Shown here: positions 33,903 through 42,493 of the stretch, piece by piece
How the letters are laid out: the number at the start of each line of letters is the position of its first letter
How positions within the stretch are numbered: the first letter of the stretch is position 1
NCBI RefSeq assembly: GCF_000449425.2
Contig: NZ_AVHW01000053.1
Coordinates: 1 to 64,000 of the forward strand
From: Clostridioides difficile CD160
GTDB taxonomy: Bacteria > Bacillota > Clostridia > Peptostreptococcales > Peptostreptococcaceae
DNA: 64,000 nt
Direction of reading: 5' to 3'
Position numbers and translations under genes: made by a program
Notes under the pieces: model-generated
The model's database searches: none
What the model was told of the DNA's origin: nothing
The model's input: only the letters and a program-made list of their open reading frames with translations

Positions 33903-34967
33903 TTGAAGAAATTAATTGCTTTAGTGTTAGTAGTACTTATTGTTTTATTTTATAGCCCTGAACTATTAGAAGAAGTATATGATTTAAAAGACAAAATTTC
34001 TCAAAGTGAAATATGGAATGAATTTTTAGACAAGATAAATATAAATGGGAATTCTGACAAAGAGAAAAAAGAAAAGAATCAAAATTTACAATTAAATAAT
34101 GCTGAAAATGAAAATTTAGGAGAATCAGATATAAAGAACTTTGAAAAAATAACTTTAGGAGAAAATTTAAATCAAGTTTTTTCAAATATTGGCAAACCTG
34201 GTAGAATTGATACTAGTGAATATGGTTTTGATTGGTATGTATATAATCAGTATGGAAAAGAATTTGCAATGGTTGGTGTTGAAAATAATGAAGTAGTGGC
34301 ACTTTACAGTAACTCTATGAATTCATGTGAAAATCAAGATATAAAAATAAATCAAGATAGACAAACAGTAAGAACTAAGATTACACCATTAAAATATAAG
34401 AGAAAAGGAAATACTAGATATATAATAAACTCAGAAAATCAATATGATATAATAAATAAAGAAGGCAAGTATATTACAATTTTCTACGATATTCATGAAA
34501 AAAATAGAGTTTGTTCGTATTTAATAATTGATAAAACGACTGAAGATGAGTTTAAAGGATTATATCCAGAAGATAGAGAAGAACTCAAAAAATGTTTTGA
34601 ACTTGAAGTTATAGACCTTGTAAATAGTGTTAGAAATCAAAGGAGTTTAAACTCATTGAGATACAGTGAACAGGCTACATTAAGTTCAAGAAAACATAGT
34701 AAAGATATGAGAGATAATAATTTTTTTGACCATATAAATAAGAACGATGAAACTCCATTTGATAGAATGAAAAGAGAAGGAATAGTATATACCTCAGCTG
34801 GGGAAAACATAGCAGCAGGACAAATTAATGCAATATATGCACATGAAGCTTGGATGAATTCTGAAGGTCATAGAAAAAATATTTTGGGGAATTATAATAA
34901 TATTGGAGTTGGAGTAATATTTGGAGGAAGCTATAAAACATATTACACTCAAAATTTTTATAAATAA
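33903..34967 (+). CDS. CAP (SCP/PR1) domain secreted protein
   Basis: A 354-residue protein with an N-terminal signal anchor (about 2-17), an acidic/Asn-rich spacer, a CAP-associated N-terminal domain (about 85-215: LGENLNQVFSNIGKPGRIDTS, then YGFDWYVYN) and a C-terminal CAP domain (about 228-354). CAP signatures are DLVNSVRNQRSL, HSKDMRDNNFFDHINK, SAGENIAAG and WMNSEGHRKNIL, which hold the conserved His/Glu cluster. This architecture matches the YkwD-like proteins of spore formers. TTG 33903 follows AGGAGGGA. It lies 27 bp before a polysaccharide deacetylase gene, so both may act on the envelope. Confidence 0.9.
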   Translation: MKKLIALVLVVLIVLFYSPELLEEVYDLKDKISQSEIWNEFLDKININGNSDKEKKEKNQNLQLNNAENENLGESDIKNFEKITLGENLNQVFSNIGKPGRIDTSEYGFDWYVYNQYGKEFAMVGVENNEVVALYSNSMNSCENQDIKINQDRQTVRTKITPLKYKRKGNTRYIINSENQYDIINKEGKYITIFYDIHEKNRVCSYLIIDKTTEDEFKGLYPEDREELKKCFELEVIDLVNSVRNQRSLNSLRYSEQATLSSRKHSKDMRDNNFFDHINKNDETPFDRMKREGIVYTSAGENIAAGQINAIYAHEAWMNSEGHRKNILGNYNNIGVGVIFGGSYKTYYTQNFYK

Positions 34968-34994
34968 CTAAACTATTTGAAAGGAAGTTTAAAA

Positions 34995-35714
34995 ATGACA
35001 CCATGGAAGAAAAGGACAACATATAAGTGTATAGTAGCAATAGCTTTGTTTTGCGGAATAATACTAATATCTAATTTTAGTAAAGTTTCTGCTTTGATGA
35101 CAGATACTAATGGAAATGTTTTAATTAAACATGGTTCAAGAGAAAAAAAATTAATAGCAATTACCTTTGATGATGGACCACATCCAAAAGAAACTAGCCA
35201 AGTTTTAGATGTATTAAAGAAGTATAATGTAAAAGCTACTTTTTTTATAGCTGGTAAACATGCACAATGGTATAAAGAACCATTAGTGAGAGCAAGTAAA
35301 GAAGGTCATGAGATAGGTAATCATACTTTTAATCATCCTGATATAAGTAATTTAAATTCTAATCAGATAGAAGAGGAGATTGTTAAGTGTGAAGATATTT
35401 TGAAAAAGGTGACTGGAAAGAAACCTACATTATTTAGACCACCATTTGGAAGTTATAGAGAAAAAGATTTAATAGAAATTGCAAAAAAGCATGACTATAA
35501 AGTTGTCTTATGGACAGGCGTAGATGTGAAGGATTGGAAAAATCCAGGTGCTAATAGTATTGCAGATAAAATAATTAATAAAGTACAAAATGGAGATATA
35601 ATACTTTTACATGATTATGCAACCAATGATACAGTTAAAGCTTTAGATATGTTTATCCCAAAAATGATAGAAAAAGGCTTTAAATTTGTAACAGTTTCTG
35701 AGTTAATAAAATAA
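34995..35714 (+). CDS. NodB-type polysaccharide deacetylase
   Basis: A 239-residue exported or membrane-anchored deacetylase. A hydrophobic helix (about 11-29) is followed by a complete NodB domain: TFDDGPHPKET (catalytic base and metal Asp), HTFNHPDISNL (metal His pair), RPPFGSYREKD, DVKDW and a late IILLHDY. Metal ligands appear intact, unlike the variant DAG of the pdaA-type gene at 17133. Likely substrate is peptidoglycan N-acetylglucosamine or N-acetylmuramic acid. ATG 34995 follows AAGGAAG. It is co-directional with the CAP gene and precedes the folate operon by 24 bp. Confidence 0.9.
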   Translation: MTPWKKRTTYKCIVAIALFCGIILISNFSKVSALMTDTNGNVLIKHGSREKKLIAITFDDGPHPKETSQVLDVLKKYNVKATFFIAGKHAQWYKEPLVRASKEGHEIGNHTFNHPDISNLNSNQIEEEIVKCEDILKKVTGKKPTLFRPPFGSYREKDLIEIAKKHDYKVVLWTGVDVKDWKNPGANSIADKIINKVQNGDIILLHDYATNDTVKALDMFIPKMIEKGFKFVTVSELIK

Positions 35715-35738
35715 TTTTTAGGGGGGGAGATTTATAGT

Positions 35739-36323
35739 ATGATTTTAATGATAGACAATTATGATTCTTTTGTGTATAACCTAGTACAATATATAGAAGA
35801 ATTAGGGGAAATAGTCGTAGTAAAGAGAAATAATGAAATCAAAATAAGTGATATTGAAAAAATTAATCCAGAGTTAATTGTGTTATCTCCTGGGCCATGT
35901 TCTCCAAAAGAAGCTGGTATTTGTATAGATATTGTTAACTATTTTAAAGGGAAAAAGCCTATACTAGGAATTTGTTTGGGTCACCAAACTATTGGACATG
36001 TTTTTGGAGGGGATATTATAAAGGCACAACAACCGGTACATGGAAAAGTGCATAGTATAAACCATATTAATAAAGGTGTTTTTAGTGGGCTTAAAAATCC
36101 TTTGAATGTCACTAGGTATCATTCATTAATAATTGACTCTAATAAAGTTCCTGAAGAACTAGAAGTTACAGCAACTACTGATAAAGGTGAAATAATGGGA
36201 ATTAGACATAAGAAATACTTAATAGAAGGAGTACAATTTCATCCAGAAGCTATTTTATCAGAATATGGTCATGAGATGCTGAAAAACTTTATAACAGAAG
36301 CTAGAGAAAGGATACATATGTAA
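35739..36323 (+). CDS. pabA: Aminodeoxychorismate synthase glutaminase subunit
   Basis: A 194-residue class I glutamine amidotransferase. Motifs: MIDNYDSFVYNLVQY, LSPGPCSPKEAG, catalytic Cys in GICLGHQTIGHVFGG and the His-Glu pair in GVQFHPEAILSEYG. It supplies ammonia to PabB to make 4-amino-4-deoxychorismate for folate. It could also serve anthranilate synthase, but the neighbours pabB and pabC point to p-aminobenzoate. A very strong AGGGGGGGAG precedes ATG 35739. It is separated from pabB by one base and is the first gene of the folate operon. Confidence 0.93.
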   Translation: MILMIDNYDSFVYNLVQYIEELGEIVVVKRNNEIKISDIEKINPELIVLSPGPCSPKEAGICIDIVNYFKGKKPILGICLGHQTIGHVFGGDIIKAQQPVHGKVHSINHINKGVFSGLKNPLNVTRYHSLIIDSNKVPEELEVTATTDKGEIMGIRHKKYLIEGVQFHPEAILSEYGHEMLKNFITEARERIHM

Positions 36324-36324
36324 T

Positions 36325-37674
36325 ATGATAAGAGAGATAAACACTAAACTTAATTCTTTTGAGATATTTACTATTTTTAGAAACGAACATGACAGTTTTA
36401 TATTAGATAGTGCCATGGATAAAGAAAAATTGGGAAGATATTCTTTTATAAGTAGCCAGCCATTTAAGGTATTAAAATATAAGGATACTGACGAAAATCC
36501 ATTAGAAATTTTAAAAGAAGAACTAAATAAATATAGAGTTACAAATGATACTAACCTTCCATTTATAGGAGGGGCTGTAGGATATTTGTCTTATGATTTA
36601 GGTAATTATATGGAAGAATTACCTAGAAGTGCTGTAGATGATATTGGGATGCCTGATATATATTTTGGATTTTATAATCATGTAATAGTTGTAGACCATC
36701 TTATGGAAAAAACTTACATAGCTACTCCAGATATAGATATAAAATTAGAAGAAAAGATAATTGATGACATAGAACAAAAAATATTAAAAGAAGAAGAAAA
36801 AGGTATAGATGATATATGCTATCAAGAAAAAGAAGTTAAACCTATAAGACTTAAATCTAATTTTACAAAGAAAGAATTTAAAAATGCAGTTCAAAATGTT
36901 AGAGAGTACATAAGACAAGGGGATATATATCAAGCTAACTTGACACAAAGGTTTAGTGGAGAAACAGAGCTTACAAGCTTTGAACTATATAGAGATTTAA
37001 GAAGATTTAGTCCAGCACCATTTGGAGCATTTTTAAACTTTGAAGATGTACATATATTATCAAATTCTCCAGAAAGATTTATAAGATGCACTAATAAGAA
37101 AATAGAAGCTAGACCAATAAAAGGTACTCGCCCAAGAGGTAAAGATAATGAAGAAGATTTAAAGCTTCAACAAGAACTTAAAAATAGTGAAAAAGATAGG
37201 GCTGAACTACTTATGATAGTGGATTTAGAAAGAAATGATATTGGTAGAATATCTAAAACTGGGAGTGTAAAAGTTCCAGAACTATTTGTAATTGAACCAT
37301 ATGCAAATGTAAACCACTTGGTCTCAACAGTTGTAGGTGAATTAAAAGACAATAAGGATGTTACTGATATAATAAAAGCTACTTTTCCAGGTGGTTCTAT
37401 AACAGGAGCACCCAAGATTAGAGCAATGGAAATCATAGATGAATTGGAACCAACACAAAGAAACGTATATACTGGTTCAATAGGGTATATAGGTTTTAAT
37501 GGTGATATGGATTTTAATATAGCTATTAGAACAATAATAAAAGATGATAAAAAAGTTTATTTCCAAGTTGGAGGAGGAATGACTTGGGACTCTGACCCAG
37601 ATGAAGAATATCAAGAAACAATTGATAAAGCAAAATCTATAATGAAGGCTTTGAGGGGATATTATGAAGAATAA
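36325..37674 (+). CDS. pabB: Aminodeoxychorismate synthase component I
   Basis: A 449-residue chorismate-binding enzyme of the PabB/TrpE family. The C-terminal catalytic domain has IRQGDIYQANLTQRFSG, SPERFI, IKGTRPRG, LLMIVDLERNDIGRI and PGGSITGAPKIRAMEII. The KGT/TRP-type motif region and operon context favour PabB over TrpE. It aminates chorismate at C4 with ammonia from PabA. Its last 11 bases overlap pabC, implying translational coupling. The substrate chorismate depends on AroF encoded 4 kb downstream. Confidence 0.93.
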   Translation: MIREINTKLNSFEIFTIFRNEHDSFILDSAMDKEKLGRYSFISSQPFKVLKYKDTDENPLEILKEELNKYRVTNDTNLPFIGGAVGYLSYDLGNYMEELPRSAVDDIGMPDIYFGFYNHVIVVDHLMEKTYIATPDIDIKLEEKIIDDIEQKILKEEEKGIDDICYQEKEVKPIRLKSNFTKKEFKNAVQNVREYIRQGDIYQANLTQRFSGETELTSFELYRDLRRFSPAPFGAFLNFEDVHILSNSPERFIRCTNKKIEARPIKGTRPRGKDNEEDLKLQQELKNSEKDRAELLMIVDLERNDIGRISKTGSVKVPELFVIEPYANVNHLVSTVVGELKDNKDVTDIIKATFPGGSITGAPKIRAMEIIDELEPTQRNVYTGSIGYIGFNGDMDFNIAIRTIIKDDKKVYFQVGGGMTWDSDPDEEYQETIDKAKSIMKALRGYYEE

Positions 37675-38407
37675 TGTAGGTTTTGATAGTAGTCTAAGCA
37701 AATTTGGAATTGGTTTATTTGAAACTATTAAAGTTGAAAATGGCATACCAATAGATTTAAATATCCATATAGAAAGGATGCTTAATTCGATAAGATGCCT
37801 AGACTTAGATATAAAGTATGAAAAAGACTTCTTGATAGATGAAATTAATACATATATAAAAAAAGAAACTATTATTGATAAAGCACTTAGAATTACTGTT
37901 TTTGATGAGGGATACAATATATCTATTAGAGACATTCCATATAATCAAGAAACATATGAAAAGGGGTTTAGATTAACTGTATCGCCAATCGTTAGAGGTG
38001 ATAGTTTGATTCATAGACATAAGACTACAAATTATTTTGAAAATATATATACCAAAAATGTTGCCAATAAAAATGGTTATAATGACGGTATATTTGTAAA
38101 CTCAGCTGGTGTAATCTTAGAGTGTTCTATGAGTAATATATTTTTTATAAAAGGAGAAAGAGTGTATACTCCTAGTGGTAAACTACCAATATTAAATGGA
38201 ATAATAAAAAAAAGGATTATAAATATTTGTGACGAATTATATATAGAGTTGTTAGAAAATGAAATTAATATATCAGAAATTGGCATTTTTGATTTTGTTT
38301 TTGTCACAAATAGTCTTATGGGAGCTATGAAAGTTATAGAAATTGACAAAATAAAATTTGATGAAGAAAATATTATTTTTGATAAAATATTAGAGTTCTT
38401 AAAATAA
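37664..38407 (+). CDS. pabC: Aminodeoxychorismate lyase
   Basis: A 247-residue fold-type IV PLP enzyme that eliminates pyruvate from aminodeoxychorismate to give p-aminobenzoate. Family features: FGIGLFETIKVENG, HRHKTTNYFENIYTK with the PLP-binding Lys, NSAGVILECSMSNIFFI and TNSLMGAMKV. A branched-chain or D-amino acid aminotransferase is the main alternative, but the TNSL segment and position directly after pabB support PabC. The ATG lies inside the pabB end. Confidence 0.88.
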   Translation: MKNNVGFDSSLSKFGIGLFETIKVENGIPIDLNIHIERMLNSIRCLDLDIKYEKDFLIDEINTYIKKETIIDKALRITVFDEGYNISIRDIPYNQETYEKGFRLTVSPIVRGDSLIHRHKTTNYFENIYTKNVANKNGYNDGIFVNSAGVILECSMSNIFFIKGERVYTPSGKLPILNGIIKKRIINICDELYIELLENEINISEIGIFDFVFVTNSLMGAMKVIEIDKIKFDEENIIFDKILEFLK

Positions 38408-38440
38408 ATTAAAATATTAACAATTTGTTGGAGATAAAAA

Positions 38441-39142
38441 ATGATAAGTTGTATTTATAAAGTATATAGTGAAGAGATAACAAAGATAATAGAAAATCCA
38501 AATACTTCAGCAGTATTTTTGGTTGGTTCTAGTAAAGACTTAGATTTTACTCTTCATGATGTAGAAATAAATGATATTGATGTATTCGTTTTTGTAAAAA
38601 AAGGGGAAAAACAAGAGCGAGTACTGTTTGAAAAAAAGGGAATAGAATTTGACATAAACTATTTTTCAAAAGATGGTGTGAAAAAATTATTATCAGATAG
38701 GGAGTATTTTTTTATTAAAGAGATGAAAGACGCCAAAGTCCTATTTGATGAGGAGAATATATCAAAGACTATAAAAGATATAAGTAGAGATATTTACTTA
38801 AAGGGGCCTAATAAAATGTCACTAGAAGAAAAGTCCTTTTTAAAACAAGATATTGGAGGGAAAATATCAAATTTAAAAAATAAAGAAAGATTTAATGTTT
38901 TTGAATATCATTTTTTGACGAATTTATATTTAAAAGATATAATAATTGGGTACTTTAATATAAATGATAATTGGGTACCAAAAGATAAAAAATTACTAAA
39001 AGTTTTGAAAGAAGAAAATAATGAACTTTTTGAACTAGTATCAATGGTAAGTGAAAATTATGACTATCAAAAACTTTTAGATGTTTATAATTATATTTTT
39101 AAAGAAATTGAGACAAAAGAGATTATAAAACTAATCTTTTAG
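38441..39142 (+). CDS. Nucleotidyltransferase-fold protein in folate operon
   Basis: A 233-residue protein with a polymerase-beta-like nucleotidyltransferase pattern in its first 75 residues: VFLVGSSKDLDF (GS motif), NDIDVFVF (DxD-like pair) and a third acidic strand IEFDINYFS. The rest is helical, as in kanamycin nucleotidyltransferase-like or MNT-type proteins. It shares strand and close spacing (34 bp after pabC, 26 bp before folE), so it is in the folate operon. No folate role is established for this family. It may be an adenylyltransferase of unknown target. The fold call is by motif only. Confidence 0.6.
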   Translation: MISCIYKVYSEEITKIIENPNTSAVFLVGSSKDLDFTLHDVEINDIDVFVFVKKGEKQERVLFEKKGIEFDINYFSKDGVKKLLSDREYFFIKEMKDAKVLFDEENISKTIKDISRDIYLKGPNKMSLEEKSFLKQDIGGKISNLKNKERFNVFEYHFLTNLYLKDIIIGYFNINDNWVPKDKKLLKVLKEENNELFELVSMVSENYDYQKLLDVYNYIFKEIETKEIIKLIF

Positions 39143-39167
39143 TCGCAAATCAATGGGGGGAGTTTAA

Positions 39168-39740
39168 ATGAATAAAGTTGATAAAGAAAAGATACAACAT
39201 GCAGTGAGAGAAATATTAGAGGCAATTGGAGAAGACCCAGATAGAGAAGGTCTAATCGAGACTCCAAATAGGGTTGCTAGAATGTATGAAGAGATATTTT
39301 CTGGTCTTGGTGAAGAGCCAAGAGACCATTTAAAAGTCCTTTTTGCAGATGAAAAACATGAGGAATTAGTATTGGTAAAAGATATTCCATTTTATTCATG
39401 CTGTGAACATCACTTAGTTCCTTTTTTTGGAAAAGCTCATATTGCTTATTTACCAAAAGGAGGAAGACTGACAGGTCTTTCTAAACTTGCTAGAGTAATA
39501 GATACGTTGGCCAAAAGACCACAATTACAAGAAAGAATTACTAAAAATGCTGCAGATATAATAATGGAAGAGTTACAACCTTATGGTGTTTTAGTTGTAG
39601 TGGAAGCAGAGCATATGTGCATGACGATGAGGGGTGTAAAAAAGCCAGGTTCAAAAACTGTTACATCAGCAGTAAGAGGTATATTTGAAAAGGACATTGC
39701 ATCTAGAGCTGAGGCTATGAGTCTGATTACTATGAAGTAG
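39168..39740 (+). CDS. folE: GTP cyclohydrolase I
   Basis: A 190-residue type I GTP cyclohydrolase, first enzyme of pterin synthesis for folate. Zinc ligands are visible in [20 protein letters not shown] (Cys and His) and in [13 protein letters not shown] (second Cys). [21 protein letters not shown] at the N-terminus and [23 protein letters not shown] in the core are typical. GGGGGGAG precedes ATG 39168. It stands in the pab-fol operon ahead of folP, folB and folK. Length is normal. Confidence 0.96.
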   Translation: MNKVDKEKIQHAVREILEAIGEDPDREGLIETPNRVARMYEEIFSGLGEEPRDHLKVLFADEKHEELVLVKDIPFYSCCEHHLVPFFGKAHIAYLPKGGRLTGLSKLARVIDTLAKRPQLQERITKNAADIIMEELQPYGVLVVVEAEHMCMTMRGVKKPGSKTVTSAVRGIFEKDIASRAEAMSLITMK

Positions 39741-39802
39741 TAGCCGTTTCATATAATCATTTATTGAGATATAAAATTTAATCTAAGGGAGTGTCAGTAA
39801 TT

Positions 39803-40594
39803 GTGTTTGATTATGGTAAAAGAACTTATATAATGGGAATATTAAATGTAACTCCAGATAGTTTCTCAGATGGAGGAGATTTTAATAACTTAGATATAGC
39901 AATAAAACATGCAAAAGATATGGTTGACCAAGGTGCTGATATAATAGACCTAGGAGGAGAATCTACACGTCCAGGTCATAGTTATGTAGACTCAGATGAA
40001 GAACTAAGAAGAGTAATCCCTGTAATAAAAAAACTTAAACAAGAATTAGATATACCAATATCAATAGATACTTATAAGGCAGATGTTGCAGAAGAAGCAC
40101 TAAAATTAGGTGTCACTATGGTAAATGATGTTTGGGGTCTTAGAAAAGATAAAAATATGGCTTCTGTAATAGGTAAATATGATGCAGAAGTGTGTATAAT
40201 GCATAATCAAGATGGGATAAACTATAACAAAGATATAATGGAGTCAATAAAAGATTTTTTTGAAGAAAGCATAGAAATGGCAATTAGCTGTGGAGTAAAA
40301 AAAGAAAAAATAGTACTTGACCCAGGAATAGGATTTGGTAAGGATTTTGAACAAAATATTGAAGTATTAAGAAGGCTAAGTGAATTGAAAGACTTAGGAT
40401 ATCCTATTTTACTTGGAACATCTAGAAAATCGGTAATAGGAAAAGTACTTCCAGTTGAACCAAAAAAAAGGTTGGAAGGTACAATAGCTACTACTGTGCT
40501 TGGTATAAGAGATGGTGTAGATATAGTTAGGGTACATGATGTTTATGAAAACCTAATGGCAGCTAAAATGACTGATGCAATATATAGAAAGTAG
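39803..40594 (+). CDS. folP: Dihydropteroate synthase
   Basis: A 263-residue TIM-barrel enzyme joining p-aminobenzoate to the pterin diphosphate; the sulfonamide target. Motifs: IMGILNVTPDSFSDGG, DLGGESTRPGH, SIDTYKADVAEEAL, MVNDVWGL, DPGIGFGKDFEQN and LLGTSRKSVIG. I chose GTG 39803 over the in-frame GTG 39791, which overlaps the AAGGGAG ribosome binding site (39785-39791). It sits 62 bp after folE and is followed by folB after 10 bp. Confidence 0.95.
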   Translation: MFDYGKRTYIMGILNVTPDSFSDGGDFNNLDIAIKHAKDMVDQGADIIDLGGESTRPGHSYVDSDEELRRVIPVIKKLKQELDIPISIDTYKADVAEEALKLGVTMVNDVWGLRKDKNMASVIGKYDAEVCIMHNQDGINYNKDIMESIKDFFEESIEMAISCGVKKEKIVLDPGIGFGKDFEQNIEVLRRLSELKDLGYPILLGTSRKSVIGKVLPVEPKKRLEGTIATTVLGIRDGVDIVRVHDVYENLMAAKMTDAIYRK

Positions 40595-40604
40595 GTGTGA
40601 TATA

Positions 40605-40970
40605 ATGGATAAAATATTACTTAGTAATCTAGGATTCTATGGATATCATGGTGTGCTTAAAGAAGAAAATTTTCTAGGTCAGAAATTTTTTATCGACATG
40701 GAGCTTTATGTTGACTCAAAAGAAGCTGGACTTAGTGATGATATAAATAAATCTGTAAACTATGCTGAAGTTTACAGTGTTGTTAAGGATATTACTGAAA
40801 ATAAACAATTTAATCTTTTGGAGGCTTTGGCAGAGAACATTGCTGGAGAGGTCTTAAACAAATTTATGCTTATAAATGGAGTTATGGTTAGGGTCAGAAA
40901 GCCTGAAGCTCCTGTAAATGGAATTTATGACTATTTTGGTGTCGAGATAAGGAGAACAAGAGATGAATAA
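40605..40970 (+). CDS. folB: Dihydroneopterin aldolase
   Basis: A 121-residue enzyme converting dihydroneopterin to hydroxymethyl-dihydropterin. Motifs: LSNLGFYGYHGVLKEEN (substrate-binding Tyr-His region), SVNYAEVYSVVKDI, FNLLEALAENIA with catalytic Glu, and a VRVRKPEAPVNG-like end with the active-site Lys. ATG 40605 follows GTAGGTG; the longer frame from 40575 runs back into folP. Its stop overlaps the folK start by 8 bp. Confidence 0.95.
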   Translation: MDKILLSNLGFYGYHGVLKEENFLGQKFFIDMELYVDSKEAGLSDDINKSVNYAEVYSVVKDITENKQFNLLEALAENIAGEVLNKFMLINGVMVRVRKPEAPVNGIYDYFGVEIRRTRDE

Positions 40971-41469
40971 GGCTTATTTGGGAATAGGTACTAATGTAGG
41001 TGATAGATTTAATAATTTGTCAGTGGCATGTGAGCTTTTAAGAAAGAGTGATTCTATATATAAAGTAAAAGAATCAAAGTTATATGAAACAAAACCATGG
41101 GGATATACAGAACAAGCAGATTTTCTAAATATGTGCGTAGAAATAGAAACAGAGTTTGAACCGTATGAGCTGTTAGAATATTGTCAAGGAATAGAGAAAG
41201 AGCTACACAGAGAGAGAATAGTACACTGGGGTCCAAGAACTATAGATGTAGATATACTATTTTTTAATGATGTAGTATCCACTGATGAAAAACTACTAAT
41301 ACCTCATCCAAGGATTCAAGACAGAGCTTTCGTTTTGATACCACTTATGGATTTAAATGAAGAACTTCTAATAAATGAAAAATCAATAAAAGAACATTTA
41401 AACCTCCTATCTGCTGAAGAAAGAGAAGAAGTAAAGGAGCTTGTAGGTTATGAAAGAAAACCTATTTAA
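40963..41469 (+). CDS. folK: Hydroxymethyldihydropterin pyrophosphokinase
   Basis: A 168-residue HPPK that activates the pterin for FolP. Motifs: YLGIGTNVGDRFNNL, YETKPWGYTEQADFLNMC, GPRTIDVDILFF (Mg-binding DxD) and IPHPRIQDRAFVLIPL. All active-site elements are present. It overlaps folB at its start and aroF by 20 bp at its end, so translation is probably coupled along the operon. Confidence 0.95.
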   Translation: MNKAYLGIGTNVGDRFNNLSVACELLRKSDSIYKVKESKLYETKPWGYTEQADFLNMCVEIETEFEPYELLEYCQGIEKELHRERIVHWGPRTIDVDILFFNDVVSTDEKLLIPHPRIQDRAFVLIPLMDLNEELLINEKSIKEHLNLLSAEEREEVKELVGYERKPI

Positions 41470-42235
41470 TGGTAATTCAAAAATAGAGATAAGTACAAAC
41501 AATAAAGAAATAGTTGTAAAAAAGGACAAACTTATAATAGCTGGACCATGTGCAATAGAGAGTTATGAGCAACTTTTAATGACTGCTAAATTTGTAAAAA
41601 GTCATGGTGCAAATATTTTAAGGGGTGGAGCATATAAGCCAAGAACATCACCAAACTCATTTCAAGGATTAAAAAAAGAAGGTCTTGAAATATTAAAAGC
41701 GGTTAAAAAAGAGGTTGGTATAGCTGTTATTACAGAGCTTATGGATGTAAGAGATATGGATGAACTGTACAGTATAAGTGATATAATTCAAATTGGCTCA
41801 AGAAATATGCAAAACTTTACACTTTTAAGTGAAGTAGGAAAACAAAACAAACCTATTATGTTAAAAAGAGGAATAGCATCAACAATTACTGAATGGATAG
41901 GCGCTGCAGAATATATAGCAATAGAAGGAAATAGTAATATTATAATGTGTGAGAGAGGTATAAGAACATATAATGATTATACTAGAAATACATTAGATTT
42001 AGCTGCTGTACCAATTATTCAAAAAGAAACAGGTCTTCCTGTTGTGGTAGACCCAAGTCATGCTACTGGAATTAGATACTTGATAAAACCTATGTCAATG
42101 GCATCACTTGCATGTGGAGCTGATGGAATAATGGTAGAAGTACATCCTGACCCAGAAAATGCTCTATCAGATGGAGCTCAATCTCTTTGTTTTAATGAGT
42201 TTGAAGATTTAATGAAATCAATTAATAATTATTAA
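41450..42235 (+). CDS. aroF: 3-deoxy-7-phosphoheptulonate (DAHP) synthase
   Basis: A 261-residue type I-beta DAHP synthase core, without chorismate mutase or ferredoxin-like regulatory domain. Motifs: IAGPCAIESYEQL, RGGAYKPRTSPNSFQG, IQIGSRNMQNF, MLKRGIASTITEWIGAAEYI, IMCERGIRTYNDYTRNTLDL and VVDPSHATGIRYL. It makes the first shikimate-pathway intermediate that leads to chorismate, the PabAB substrate. Placing it at the end of the folate operon with a 20-bp overlap onto folK links precursor supply to use. Absence of a regulatory domain suggests it is not feedback-inhibited by that route. A terminator follows at once. Confidence 0.95.
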   Translation: MKENLFNGNSKIEISTNNKEIVVKKDKLIIAGPCAIESYEQLLMTAKFVKSHGANILRGGAYKPRTSPNSFQGLKKEGLEILKAVKKEVGIAVITELMDVRDMDELYSISDIIQIGSRNMQNFTLLSEVGKQNKPIMLKRGIASTITEWIGAAEYIAIEGNSNIIMCERGIRTYNDYTRNTLDLAAVPIIQKETGLPVVVDPSHATGIRYLIKPMSMASLACGADGIMVEVHPDPENALSDGAQSLCFNEFEDLMKSINNY

Positions 42236-42258
42236 AAGAGGCAAGAGCCTCTTTTTTA
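42234..42258 (+). terminator. Terminator of the folate operon
   Basis: AAGAGGC and GCCTCTT pair around AAGA and seven T follow, overlapping the aroF stop codon. Confidence 0.85.
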
Positions 42259-42493
42259 TTCGTAATGGTTATTGAGATGAATTTATAAGTTATATAGAAT
42301 TTAATAGTTAGACCATTTGATATAAATAAAGACTTAATATTGATATAATTAATATAAAAAATAAAAATTTTTTGATTAATAAGAAGGATATCAATAAAAA
42401 AAGTCGAATTCTGTATATTGAGTGATTGACAAATTTAGAATATAGTGTAGAATAGAAATGTTAACACAAAAAATTACACCAGAAGGTGATAAT

